Source: Paralvinella palmiformis (lineage: Eukaryota; Annelida; Polychaeta; Terebellida; Alvinellidae). Taken from it: a DNA stretch of 64,000 bases. The notes below the pieces were generated by a model, which was not told the DNA's origin, did not search any database, and saw only the letters and a list, made by a program, of their open reading frames with translations. Made by a program: the position numbers and the translations under genes. Shown in pieces: positions 12,301 to 21,390 of this stretch (position 1 is the stretch's first letter; every line of letters begins with the position of its first letter). The stretch spans positions 256,001 to 320,000 of the forward strand of contig JAODUP010000066.1 of the NCBI GenBank assembly GCA_025642065.1, read 5' to 3'.

Positions 12301-15300
12301 TGTAGCTGCTAAACTTGTGATGCGGCAAAAGCTACTAAACAAACACGCTTAATCTCATACAATGAGGAAGAAACAACATGAAATACGACGGGAAGTCCGA
12401 AAAATTCCATAAATTCCTTACCTAGATCACTGTAGTCATCCACGAGAATGATTTCATGTACAAGATGAGATGGAGTACGATCGAGAATGCTGTGAACGGT
12501 GCGCAGTAATGCAGACCATGCCTCATTGTAAAAACAAACAATAATACTAGCCGAAGGCAGGTCAACTGAGTGAGTGTGACTTTTGCATCTGAAATATGAA
12601 GAAACGAGTCAAACTAAAAAGCTCGATGACAACATTACTATAAACATCATCATTAAACGCACCTCCATGGTCTAACTGGCAGAGCATTGGATCAGAGATC
12701 ATTATCAGCTGATTTCGAACCTCGGCGTGGGCAAATCTGAAGCGTGTTTCATCCTCAACTTCGCCTCATTACCATTAGAGGTCGCTCAGCCCATTTAACC
12801 TACCATGTGCACAAAAGTGGCCATAAAACATCAATCGTCATCATCATAAATAGGCATACAGTGATTGGTGTAGCAAAAATATTCACATTGGTTGAGGTGC
12901 ATCTGTGAGGGAAAACAAATCTCACATACACAGACATCGGCTGGATTCATACCCACAGCTTGTAGGTTTGTAGCATAGTCCTCTAACCACTATTTTGGGG
13001 ACAGTTTCAATTGTTGGCTGTTGGACTGATTACAGAGCTCCATAAAGCATACATTTCCCCATTCCTAAAATGTTTATCACGTTAGTGTTAAACTGTCCAT
13101 TTGCTTCATGGCATCTTATAACTGATACAGCAATGTGAGAGATGAAACAACCTTCAGACATGATGATGATGATGATTGATGTTTTACGGCCACTTTTGTG
13201 CACAAGGTAGGCTAAATGGGCCGAGCGACCTCCAAAGGTAATGAGACGAAGTGAAAGACGAAACAACCTTCAGATATGCCCACGCCGGGATTCGAACACG
13301 GGTGGTAGTGATCTGTGGTCCAGCACGCTACCGCTAGACCACGGAGGCGCCCAACCTTCAGACATAACCCAGCCAGTTAGGCAATAGAGATGCATGAGGC
13401 TCCATAAAGATTTATTTGCCACAAGCAATTCCAAGATAAGGGGATATTTTATTTTATTGATATCTTTAAGGTTTGCACTTTTCTCATAAACATTTTCTTG
13501 CATGTATTAAATCAGAAACTATTTTTCATATACTTTTGAACATTTTGGAAAAGTTTTTTATTTTCGGTTTGTGTAAATGATTGATGCCTTTCTAGAAATC
13601 ATTGATTCAGTTAATTTTTATTTGATGGGTCTATGCCAAGAGGTTATTACAGCAAAGGAATGACAATTTAAAGCATACACAAAGGAAACAGTTTTCAGAG
13701 TATCTGACATATGAGAGAATAAAGCAATACAAAAGCACGGTTATGATGATTACGTTATCATACGTACAATATGTTACGAGTATCTGGTACTCTTCTGTGG
13801 AATCCAAGCCTATTACTTATCAACAGATTGAATGCATAGTTTCTGTAGCCTGAGAAGACAAAAAGGTAGAAAATTAGTACTATCAATATTTATATCACTG
13901 TTAAAATAATAAACAGAGATGTCAAGTTCTTGACAAAATATCACATGACTGGACGGAGTAGGTTATGTTCATCAGATGAGTGATAAAAAACTGTAAATGC
14001 TTAACCCTTTACCAGCTTGCCCACTGCCATTACTGCTAGTGATCCTTACAAAGCCCTAATGCCCCTGCATAGCAGACAAACCTTTTGAGATACTATTGTG
14101 ACTAAGCTACCCACAATCCATTTCAGCAAATCTCACAGAATAACACTACTGCTCACGGACTTCATTTCAATGTTTACAGCATGTTTTGGTGGAGTTAATC
14201 GATGTTTATGAATTTTTTAAGTTGACTAAAGTTTTAGGACGCGTTTTTCTGGATCAAGATGGAGGAAGAGGGTCCAATGGCAATTTGGAGAGCACTTGTT
14301 GGTGAAAATGACAACGATGAGGAAGATTTCCAAGGGTTTACTGTGGAAGAAGGGTCTGATGCAAGAGGTGCAAGAGGGAATCTTGCAGTCGGACAAATAG
14401 CTGTCAGACAACACTTTCAGTGACAATGGTGGGACTTATCTTTCAGTGTCTCTGTTGAATATTTTATGAAAGGCCCAGGAATAATATTTTTAATAACTTT
14501 GCCATTCATGGGAGAACCGCTTGTGCATGTTCATCTGAAAGCTGCACATCTTGTGATTCTTCTGACTTTTTTTGGCAAAACTGAGTGATCCATACCTATT
14601 TTGTTAATGATTATTAAAAGACATCAGGTATGTGTTGTGCAAAGTTACTGCTCAGAACTTAGGGGAAGAATAAGGATGGCCACCGCCAAGTGGCAAAGGG
14701 TTAAGGAGAAAGCTGTATATTTTAAAATTCAGTGACCTATGCTTTCTTGTGTTTAGAAGGAACCCAGGAAAGTACAAACAATTGTAATCAAAGAATACTG
14801 AATCTGTTTTTACCTGACACTCAACATATAGATGTATACAGTGTAGATCGTAGATGTCAGATCTTCTTTTGCCACTTCCCACTAAAATCTTTATTCTATT
14901 CTCTTTTAACCCTTTGAGTGCACATGGGATTACAAAACTGGATCACTTCATGAATTTATACCAGAGAGTAGAATACATCTGCAGTGTAGGACATGTATAA
15001 TGGATCAGTAAACTGCTATCATCTGCAGTGAAGAGCATGTTGAATGTAACAGCAAACTGCTATCATCTGCAGTGTAATATAACAGCAAACTGCTATCATC
15101 TGCAGTATAGAGCATGTGCAATATAACAGCAAACTGCTATCATCTGCAGTGTAAAGCATGTGTAATATAACAGCACACTGTTATCATCTGCAGTGTAGAG
15201 CATGTGTAATATAACAGCAAACTGTTATCACTTGCAGTGTAGAGCATGTGTAATATAACAGCAAACTGCTATCATCTGCAGTGTAAAGCATGTGTAATAT

Positions 15301-16279
15301 AACAGCACACTGTTATCATCTGCAGTGTAGAGCATGTGTAATGTAACAGCAAACTGCTATCATCTGCAGTGTAAAGCATGTGTAATGTAACAGCAAACTG
15401 CTATCACTTGCAGTGTAGAGCATGTGTATTGCTGTGACGATGATGAACCAAATCATATATAACAGAATACTGCAGAAAGACCTTTATATCAAACTTGATC
15501 CATATTTCATGTATAATCTCTTACCCTGTAGAGATATTGTCAATAAACTACTACTACTACTAACAGCAAACTACTAATAGTACTATCATCGGCAGTGTAG
15601 AGCACGTCTAATGTAACAACAAATGGCATCATCTGTCTCCACACAAAAATTGCACAGAAACATTTTTAATAGTCAGAGAATGAGTAACAAGCTTCAACTT
15701 TGAGCCTAGTTTCCTATTTTTCCCTATAATCAGCACCACGTGTTTCACATAGAATTGTTTCTTTCTACTAAAAATAAACCCGTCCAGTGTCAGCAAAATT
15801 GTAAACGGGTAAATATGTTAATTTTATTGGATTCCACACATCGCATTCCAAACACCACATCCAGGTTAAAGCACCTTTACATAACTAATATAAATAAATA
15901 TATACGATTACAGTAATATTTGTTGGCTCTGACCAAATTTACTACATAGAGCCCAGGTGCATAACATACCTTCATCTCTGGTCTCTTGATCTTTGGGATT
16001 TCTGATTACAGAAATCTCACTCAGAAAGAGATCCGAATTGGGTGTGTTGTTGCCGGTCAAATAAAGGTCATCGTCATTTAACTGTTTCGGTGTCATGTTT
16101 ATATCACGGATCAGACTGGGCTCCAGTGGGAAATCATGCCGCGATTTTAAGCGATGACGCACATGATTTTCAGATACCGAGCTGTTATTCATTATGTTCT
16201 CATAAATGTAAAACAGAACAACGGAAAACAGCGACATAACACAGACACCATAACAGAACCAGCGCTGGTACAGTCTCAT
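964..16279 (-). CDS. GALNT11: Polypeptide N-acetylgalactosaminyltransferase, GALNT11-like (whole gene, 11 coding exons)
   Basis: This type II Golgi enzyme transfers GalNAc from UDP-GalNAc to Ser/Thr and so starts mucin-type O-glycosylation. Eleven exons join in frame through GT-AG introns into 598 residues plus an unresolved last few; vertebrate GALNT11 is about 608. Order: short cytoplasmic tail, one membrane anchor (about residues 8-26), stem, GT-A catalytic domain with the DSH metal motif (232-234), [11 protein letters not shown] (337-347) and the third ligand histidine in VGHLFRKR (H365), then a ricin-type lectin domain (about 475-598). The FCYG membrane start, the RDEGY..AFN.LIS.RLG segment and the [17 protein letters not shown] linker resemble GALNT11 (fly Pgant35A) more than other family members. 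Introns hold many transposon relics. The ATG exon opens after an acceptor at 16307-16308, so at least one non-coding 5' exon lies further right. Confidence 0.93.
2305..2690 (+). mobile_element. SINE family B, diverged copy with (AATC)n tail
   Basis: AGTGGTCTAGCAGCTAAACA head, CAGGTTCGATCCCATC B box, body CTCTGGCAGTGACCACCC and TTCCCTGTGAGTGGTGG, then an (AATC)n tail at 2644-2677. In a GALNT11 intron, opposite to the gene. Confidence 0.72.
2888..3025 (-). CDS. GALNT11: GALNT11-like coding exon 10: ricin-type lectin, second repeat
   Basis: 138 bases, residues 512-557. It starts IWQE, completing the first QxW-like turn. It carries LLCLDYEE (CLD sugar-binding motif), [15 protein letters not shown] and a QxW-type end, aligning well with LLCLD..LMKCHGSGGSQ.W of GALNT11. 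Acceptor CTATCAG, donor TGG|GTTAGT. Confidence 0.9.
3903..4013 (-). CDS. GALNT11: GALNT11-like coding exon 9: ricin-type lectin, first repeat
   Basis: 111 bases, residues 475-511. [12 protein letters not shown] matches the alpha-repeat CLD-like site, and [11 protein letters not shown] resembles the end of the repeat. Acceptor CCTCAG, donor TTT|GTAAGT. Confidence 0.85.
4573..4800 (-). CDS. GALNT11: GALNT11-like coding exon 8: catalytic-lectin linker
   Basis: 228 bases, residues 399-474. It contains [20 protein letters not shown], the [12 protein letters not shown] signature and a basic linker before the lectin domain. Acceptor TTTAAG, donor TAT|GTAAGT. Confidence 0.92.
5395..5870 (-). pseudogene. 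LINE reverse-transcriptase C-terminal relic with internal duplication
   Basis: On the minus strand the conceptual peptide reads [20 protein letters not shown] then [15 protein letters not shown], a stop, then LLKELGW and [20 protein letters not shown]. This is the usual C-terminal end of non-LTR retrotransposon polymerases of the CR1/jockey type. A segment of about 110 bases is present twice in tandem. It lies in a GALNT11 intron, in the same orientation as the gene. Confidence 0.7.
5485..5710. repeat. Tandem duplication of about 110 bp inside the LINE relic
   Basis: Two adjacent copies beginning ATGCTGGCATGGAA and ending GACCATCCCA, differing at only a few positions. The duplication repeats the [19 protein letters not shown] segment, which shows that it arose after the LINE inserted or in its source copy. 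Confidence 0.85.
6346..6407. repeat. (CT)n(GT)n microsatellite in a GALNT11 intron
   Basis: CT units followed by interrupted GT units; non-coding. Confidence 0.9.
6524..6676 (-). CDS. GALNT11: GALNT11-like coding exon 7: end of the catalytic core
   Basis: 153 bases, residues 348-398, phase 0 on both sides. It contains [18 protein letters not shown] and FRKRRPYG, with the third metal-ligand histidine H365, and ends at the WLDEYK junction. Acceptor CCTCAG, donor AAG|GTATAT. Confidence 0.93.
7683..7868 (-). mobile_element. SINE family A, diverged copy
   Basis: It contains GATGTTTTACGGCCACTTTT, the internal GAGCAGCCTCCAAAGG and a degraded tRNA-like head. Several changes in the B-box region indicate an old copy. 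Confidence 0.75.
8123..8420. mobile_element. 298-bp MITE with CAGGGTTC ends and 5-bp target duplication
   Basis: Starts CAGGGTTCATACAC and ends GTGCGAACCCTG, an imperfect inverted repeat. ATATT flanks both sides (8118-8122 and 8421-8425). The interior is rich in repeated TTCCAGGACTTTCCAGG motifs, a known feature of a widespread family of invertebrate and vertebrate MITEs. It is in a GALNT11 intron. Confidence 0.8.
9327..9444 (-). CDS. GALNT11: GALNT11-like coding exon 6: Gal/GalNAc-T motif
   Basis: 118 bases, residues 308-347. It reads [16 protein letters not shown] then [13 protein letters not shown], the defining GALNT substrate-binding motif. Acceptor CTGAAG, donor AGG|GTAAGA; phase 0. 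Confidence 0.94.
9809..10131. mobile_element. MITE family G, copy 1
   Basis: Starts CCAAGATTCCATATACG and ends CATATATGGAATCTTGG, an inverted repeat. The interior has TGTCCAGGCAGGCTTTCCC-like and AAGCGTGATTCTATATGT motifs shared with the other copies. It is separated from copy 2 by only 7 bases. Confidence 0.7.
10139..10423. mobile_element. MITE family G, copy 2, in tandem with copy 1
   Basis: Starts CCGAGATTCCATATGCG and ends CACATATGGAATCTTGG. Same interior order as copy 1 (AAGCGTGATTCTATATGT, GTCCAAGCAGGCAGGCTTTC, ACACATGGGATACC). Its shorter length comes from small deletions. Confidence 0.7.
11358..11602 (-). CDS. GALNT11: GALNT11-like coding exon 5: DxH metal-binding motif
   Basis: 245 bases, residues 227-308. 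It opens with [13 protein letters not shown]232 and H234 form the Mn2+-binding DxH. It continues with IPVIDIID and [14 protein letters not shown], the standard catalytic-core segments. Acceptor CTTTCAG, donor AA|GTGAGG. Confidence 0.94.
11986..12104 (-). CDS. GALNT11: GALNT11-like coding exon 4
   Basis: 119 bases, residues 187-226. It contains the conserved [17 protein letters not shown] segment (family consensus R.GLIR.R..GA..A.G). Acceptor CATTTAG, donor CAG|GTAAGT; phase 0 at the end. A CA/GA microsatellite sits just beyond the donor at 11948-11979. Confidence 0.92.
12422..12588 (-). CDS. GALNT11: GALNT11-like coding exon 3: start of the GT-A domain
   Basis: 167 bases, residues 131-186. 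It contains [19 protein letters not shown] and the [11 protein letters not shown] nucleotide-binding strand of the UDP-sugar site. Acceptor TTTCAG, donor CTAG|GTAAGG. Confidence 0.93.
12660..12849 (+). mobile_element. SINE family A, plus orientation
   Basis: Starts ACCTCCATGGTCTAACTGGC (tRNA-like head), B-box region GATTTCGAACCTCGG, and ends AAAACATCAATCGTCATC in a short ATC tail. Located in a GALNT11 intron, opposite to the gene. Confidence 0.78.
13161..13352 (-). mobile_element. tRNA-derived SINE family A, full-length, with target duplication
   Basis: Read on the minus strand it starts GGGCGCCTCCGTGGTCTAGC with tRNA-like A-box and B-box (GTTCGAATCC) regions and ends in (ATC)n. AACCTTCAGACA flanks both sides (13149-13160 and 13353-13364), a 12-13 bp target-site duplication. 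The flank itself resembles the interior of an older family A copy. Confidence 0.88.
13768..13849 (-). CDS. GALNT11: GALNT11-like coding exon 2
   Basis: 82 bases; acceptor TTCTCAG, donor TT|GTACGT. It encodes the stem-to-catalytic transition [15 protein letters not shown] then VPDTRN, the classic GALNT entry motif. It is too short to stand out as an ORF but is fixed by both splice sites and by phase. Confidence 0.9.
14005..14700. mobile_element. piggyBac-type element, non-autonomous, with TTAA target sites
   Basis: 696 bases bounded exactly by TTAA (14001-14004 and 14701-14704). The left end starts CCCTTTACCAGCTTGCC and the right end is AAGTGGCAAAGGG, an inverted-repeat match to CCCTTTGCCA-type piggyBac termini. 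Inside is a short ORF with the acidic start expected of a piggyBac transposase; the DDD catalytic core is absent. It sits in GALNT11 intron 1. Confidence 0.8.
14259..14423 (+). pseudogene. Remnant of a piggyBac transposase N-terminus
   Basis: A 54-codon ORF containing [17 protein letters not shown], like the acidic (D/E)EDF.GF.xEE segments near the start of piggyBac transposases. No DDD core follows before the right end of the element, so this is an internal-deletion relic. Assigned mainly from context. Confidence 0.5.
14966..15428. repeat. Minisatellite, 44-bp unit, about 10 copies
   Basis: The unit contains ATCTGCAGTGTAAAGCATG and TAATATAACAGCAAACTG. Units differ by single bases (GCAAACTGCTAT or GCACACTGTTAT), and some are shortened by 16-18 bases. 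In GALNT11 intron 1. One more degraded unit lies at 15560-15635 beyond a LINE-like tail. Confidence 0.9.
15431..15560 (+). mobile_element. LINE 3'-tail-like insertion inside the minisatellite
   Basis: The sequence CTTACCCTGTAGAGATATTG then TCAATAAACTACTACTACTA ends in a CTA repeat, the kind of 3' end seen in CR1/RTE-like LINEs. Minisatellite units flank it on both sides, so it appears to have inserted within the array. Confidence 0.45.
15970..16279 (-). CDS. GALNT11: GALNT11-like coding exon 1: cytoplasmic tail, membrane anchor, stem
   Basis: Residues 1-103 plus one base (phase 1). It starts [11 protein letters not shown], followed by a hydrophobic anchor, and ends at AAG|GTATGT. The exon itself begins at 16306, after a polypyrimidine tract and AG. 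Two tiny upstream ORFs lie between 16306 and the chosen ATG, which is the first to open the conserved frame. Confidence 0.9.
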
Positions 16280-16573
16280 GTTGTCATTCGGTTCACTGCT
16301 TCATGTCTGTAAGGAAAATCATCATCGGATTAATAGAACTAATCAATCACAGAGTCAATATTAACTAAAACAAAAAAATAGGCATCAAGCGCTCCATCCT
16401 TCTTAAATTGTTTATTAATAAATGATCCTCAAAATAGTGGTTAATTTGGAGCATTATTAAAAGAAAATAACTGTTCCTCACTATACGTTTATTATTATTA
16501 TTACTAATGTAATAAATAACACCAGCAGCACCCCCCCCCCATATTTTCATGCCAGATCTCTGTTATATACACC

Positions 16574-17716
16574 TGGATCAGGCATGAGGCGATTACAGGA
16601 CCAAGGTAATTGATTACGATATTACTTCAGAATACAACGATAACGATTATAATTGTGATTACAGTAATAATTAATGTATTTGATTATGATTACATTTTAA
16701 GTAATCATTATTACAATCATGAATACAATTCATCTTTATTCACTATTATATATATAATACCAATGTGACTACTAAATAAAAACACTGGACATTTATAGAA
16801 CTAGAAGTAGATTTTATTGATCTGGTGACGTGATATGTATTTAAAAAAATGTGAAATTGATCATAAAAACACGATATTAATTTTTATGACATGGTAACAT
16901 CACAACGTTTCCTACATAGAGAAAGATCGATATCAACTCAACATTATCACTAGATTAATTCCTCATGTCACCTGGTCAGCCAAGTCAGTTAGTAGTTAAA
17001 ACTTTATTCCCAATTGTCTCTATCATTCATTGCAATCACATCATACAACCGGATGATTTAATCAATTTACCCACTACCCACAGAAATTCAATGCATTATA
17101 GCACATAATGGTGAATCCCACAAATTAAACACCAACTGATTACCGTATATACTTGTGCAGAAGGCAATTTTTTGGGGTAGGGAAAAGGGAGTTAATCCTA
17201 TTACCATGGAAAACAAAATAAAAACTATTATTTCTGTTGTACCGTAGCTGTAATTGCCACCATATGAACCAGTGCCTGCCCTTACAACAAGATCATAGCT
17301 GGTCAAACTTCTGATATAGATAAACACTCCATAGTCACAAGCACACTAATGCACTAACATTCCATTTAAATCCATTATCTTACAATTGACACTGTTTGAA
17401 TATCTGGGAAATATACATTCAGCATCAAGACACATCATGTATCGGGTGACTCTTAGTCAGGTATGTTTTATGTAATAAATATGATAATTATAATATATAC
17501 AAGAAATACAGTTTATAAACTCACTCTAGGTTAGGATGGGATTGATACCACATAATATTGATTCCTCAAAGCTTGTGTAAAACCTTGTGTAATCATGAAA
17601 GTAATCACTGATTACATTTACCACATAACTGTTTATGATTACATTAAATCTGGAAATGGAGATTATGATTACTTGAGATAGTGTAATCGGTTACGATTAC
17701 TGATCACCCCATGGCT
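16574..17716. other. Gene-free stretch with GATTAC-rich ends; possible 1.1-kb hAT-like element
   Basis: The left part (GGTAATTGATTACGATATTA) and right part (GTGTAATCGGTTACGATTAC) are inverted relatives of each other, as in non-autonomous hAT elements with long GTAATC-rich ends. No ORF of note. It lies upstream of the GALNT11 coding start. Confidence 0.4.
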
Positions 17717-18075
17717 GACCAGGACATCCTTCAGTGTAATATAATTTCTTTACATATGTACAGATATTTGTTCAAATATTATGACCCAAATATATTATAA
17801 GGGTACATTCTGTAATATATTCATCGTCCTGAATGAACTTTCAAAATTAAACTTTCTAATGCTGCCAATTCTTCATGCTGAATATAGAGATGAAAGACAT
17901 ATATTTTGCATTAGCTGCACTTGTTCTTTGTATTTTTTGCTGATGACTGGGTCACTGTGGCTCAAAATGCCCAGGTTAGGAGCAGTACAGTTCTGATATT
18001 AGACTGAACAACTCTTAATCTTATAGATTTTGCATTACTGGCTAGCTAAGTCATAGACTAACCTACCCTGGGTTC

Positions 18076-18288
18076 ATTTATCCTCTCCATGAAAAGATTA
18101 TTCATTCTTGGTTATTATTTACAAATAAACAAGGAACTGTTTGGCCTTGAATACATGAAAATTAAGTACTGCATAAAAATTATTTATCCTCTCCATGAAA
18201 AGATTATTCATTCTTGGTTGTTATTTCCAAATAAACAAGGAACTGTTTGGCCTTGAATACATGAAAATTAAGTACTGCATAAAAATTA
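18076..18288. repeat. Tandem duplication of about 106 bp
   Basis: ATTTATCCTCTCCATGAAAA through GTACTGCATAAAAATT occurs twice back to back with about three differences (TTATTATTTACAAA against TTGTTATTTCCAAA). Confidence 0.92.
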
Positions 18289-18309
18289 TGAAGCCAGAGA
18301 GATTTTCTC

Positions 18310-18363
18310 AAAAGATACTCCGATCTCCTGAAAATTTGAAATGAAGGTGGACTATCCCTTTAA
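18310..18363. repeat. Terminus of a TTAA-type element (family H)
   Basis: CTGAAAATTTGAAATGAAGG then TGGACTATCCCTTTAA is the inverse of the left edge at 40228. Only one end is visible here. Confidence 0.4.
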
Positions 18364-18539
18364 GGGGGATTTAATTAAATTGTACATCCAAATATAATGC
18401 TTAATATGTTAATCAAGTACTACTGCAAATGAAAAGAATCATTCATCACCTTTTTAAAAGTAACTAAGCTGACCTCTTTATCACAATAAAATTAAACTTA
18501 TTCTTACTTCGATTCCACAGATAGTACCACTGCTTTGGA

Positions 18540-18571
<32 letters not shown>

Positions 18572-20180
18572 TTGTTAAATATATATAGTTTAGAGTCCAG
18601 TGATGATAATAAAGATAGCATCAATATATTTAATTTTATAGAAATAAAAAACAAAAGAAAACATTTACACACGATACAAACATATGAAGAATTAGCCGAT
18701 ATAATTTTTAGTTCATCTGCTTGCAGAATATGAATGCTGACCAGGTTTCTTAACCACTGCTGTAATATTTTGACCTACTCAAATCGCACTTTATGGCAGT
18801 GATCTGTAAGAACTTCCAAAATTGTGTGTCATAATCACTTTCAAGTAGTGTTCACCAAGTTGTGGTTTGTGCAAAATGCCTATCTTAGTCTTTTACCAAA
18901 TGATAAGTTATAAATACTATGAAGAGCGCCACGTAATTCATCCTGCATATTGATACAATATTTTGATTAATTAAATAACATGTTTCTATTACCATTTAAA
19001 AGTAAACACTGATTGGCTAAGATTATCTTTGCTAAATGAAAGCCCACCCCTCTGCTTTGTTTATCTTAAGCGAGCAAACATATTATTGAAGCACCTTTAT
19101 ACAAATTAGGAAATGTGACATGTATTTTTATAGCTTAGCCATATGCCAAATTAATGCACTAATAAGATTAAAACATTTAAACAATTCTGTTCTGCCATCT
19201 CTCTAATTGAGTAACCATCATACATGTCCCTGAGACATGTAAAACAAATTTTACTATCAATGTTTGTTAGATAATGTTTGTAGTCGACATTGGTTAGGCT
19301 GATCCAACAGCTAGAACTGTCAGGCACCAGATATGGATGAAGTCAGTTACACTGATGATTGAATGATTAATAGCAAACTTTCGGCACCTTCCAAATAATC
19401 CGAATCATTTCCTTTACTGTATGTAGTGTTTAAGACATACGTATATTTTTATACTATGGTCTATGCATAACGCAGTGATCATAAGTGCACAGTATTTAAA
19501 AAATCAGGTACTGTTATCTTGAAACAAAATCACAGTGTAAAAAACCCACATTATTACGATACATGGACGAAATTTCCAAGGGGGAATATAATATGGACGA
19601 AAACATTCGAGGGCGAATAATTCAGCTCCTGACAGTTTCATCTGTGCTTACTCCCATTCTAGTTATATGTCAAAGATGTTCATACGATAAACATTACGCA
19701 TAGCTTTGTGTAGCTAATGAAGTCATTTAACGAAATACCAACCAGCCTTTTGTAAAATAGGATCATCAGACACCGACCCAAACAACGTACATAAGATAAA
19801 CAAATTCTACACACCACAATCAGTCACATTTTCGTGGAATTCATCTGGGGACACGAAGATAATATTTGCCTTATAATAGCGCTTTTATCAATGCTTTTAT
19901 GGGGTACTTTATCTTTACTATATGAAACTATAACTCACGATGTTACTGCTTCAATTTTGGAATACATGATATATGATTTCCGAATAGAAATCTAAATTTT
20001 ATAATGCTAAAATTAAGGATAGGAATAGTTTTTCAGACTTCAGGTTATATTAGATGCAATAGCTTGAAGTGAAACAATAACATAAAATATTTTAATTAGC
20101 ATATTTGAGATAAACTTTGTTATAAGTGTACTTCTATATGATTATCACTACCTTCCATTACATATCCAGAATAACCCTGC
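18364..20180. other. Gene-free AT-rich stretch
   Basis: A CA microsatellite at 18541-18568 and otherwise unique-looking AT-rich DNA. A 5' non-coding exon of the GALNT11 gene could lie here, but I cannot place it. Confidence 0.4.
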
Positions 20181-20182
20181 TA

Positions 20183-21029
20183 CAGTAGGCCCCCGTTATA
20201 ACGTGGACCGCTATGACACGAAATCGGATGTAACACGGTCAGACTTGTACCCCTATTCGTGGAATCCCCGACACGCCATTTTTTATGCAAAATGGCATGA
20301 AATCCGCATCTGATCGATACAATTTACGAAATAATTTGAACATGTTTTAATGGTTTGTAATTCACTTTTTTTAAACATAGTCAACGGCCATAACTTACAC
20401 ACGGGTATATTTATTTATCATAACCTTAATTACACACCATTTTGCCTCATCAGCCAAACAAACAGTCCAATCACAACCCTCATCTATTGTGTGATTCCAC
20501 CCAGTAAATAAGTTTGATTCTGTTTGTTAATTAACAGCTATTGCATAGGTTTTATTTATTGCAATTAGGAATCAGATTTTGTGTATAGAAGACCTCTAAT
20601 TTTTGGGTTATATTGTATCATTTCTCAAATGCTATTTTTCGTGCACAATGCTACTTCAAAATGCCAAAACGAAAATCATACATTGCTAAAGAGAAATTGG
20701 AGGCTAACTATTACAAGATTTAAACATGCACCTATGAACATTCAATTATTGGTCTATATATTTGCTACCTTCATCTGAAAAACATGCACTATTTCTGGCG
20801 GATGAATATTAACAAATTCAACATGGCTGTTATTTTTGGCGCAATTTTGCAGAAATATTTTATTTTCCACACAAACACTGAGGTAATATTTATATTTAAG
20901 TAAAAAAAATGATTAAACAATTACTGGGAACATTTGCGAAATAGACAGTTTTATGTAATCTTCAAGAATGGTGCAAAACGAGGTGACGGATGTGGACCAC
21001 AACGACCGTGTTATAACTCGGGCCTACTG
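20183..21029. mobile_element. pogo/Tigger-like DNA transposon, non-autonomous
   Basis: The left end TA|CAGTAGGCCCCCGTTATAAC matches the inverted right end GTTATAACTCGGGCCTACTG. This fits pogo-type ends (CAGT..., GTTATAAC) with a TA target. The right flank reads TGTA rather than TA, so one copy of the target site may be mutated. The 847-base interior has no transposase ORF that I recognise. Confidence 0.7.
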
Positions 21030-21116
21030 TGTATGGTTGGCCTTGAGAGGTAAATATATTTATTAATTAGTAATTAATTAATATATTAACCACTCTTTTA
21101 GCGTAATAATTAATTA

Positions 21117-21390
21117 CCTTAAAAGAACTGTTCACCCTCGGATAATATGACATAAATAAGTAATGTTTACAAAAGCAAATGTAGATAAGGAAAATAATCT
21201 TAATTACTGCAGGGTTGCCATTACCGCTTCCTCAAATGCAAGATTGTACGGCGGGTTAGGCGACAGTCACGTGTTCTGATGTCAGATGACACAATGATCT
21301 TGCAGCCAACTCGAACCAGCTCAAATCATGTGTCGCATAAAGAGGCTCTGGCTCAGCCATCATTACGACCTTCTTCTTCCTAATGAAGTA
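21117..21390 (+). mobile_element. Interspersed repeat family C, copy 1
   Basis: Starts TTAAAAGAACTGTTCACCCT. It shares CTTAATTACTGCAGGGTTGCC, CACGTGTTCTGATGTCAG and ACTCGAACCAGCTCAAATCA positions with the copy at 45615. The TTAA start suggests a TTAA-inserting DNA element (piggyBac or Kolobok-like). No matching right end was found. Confidence 0.55.

Noticed and set aside
13290..13352. tRNA gene
   Set aside because: The tRNA-like A and B boxes belong to SINE heads that continue into a shared SINE body and recur many times; no free-standing cloverleaf with a proper acceptor stem was found.
14906..14920. A second piggyBac-like end (TTAA then CCCTTTGAGTG)
   Set aside because: No matching opposite end with TTAA was found nearby, so it may be chance.
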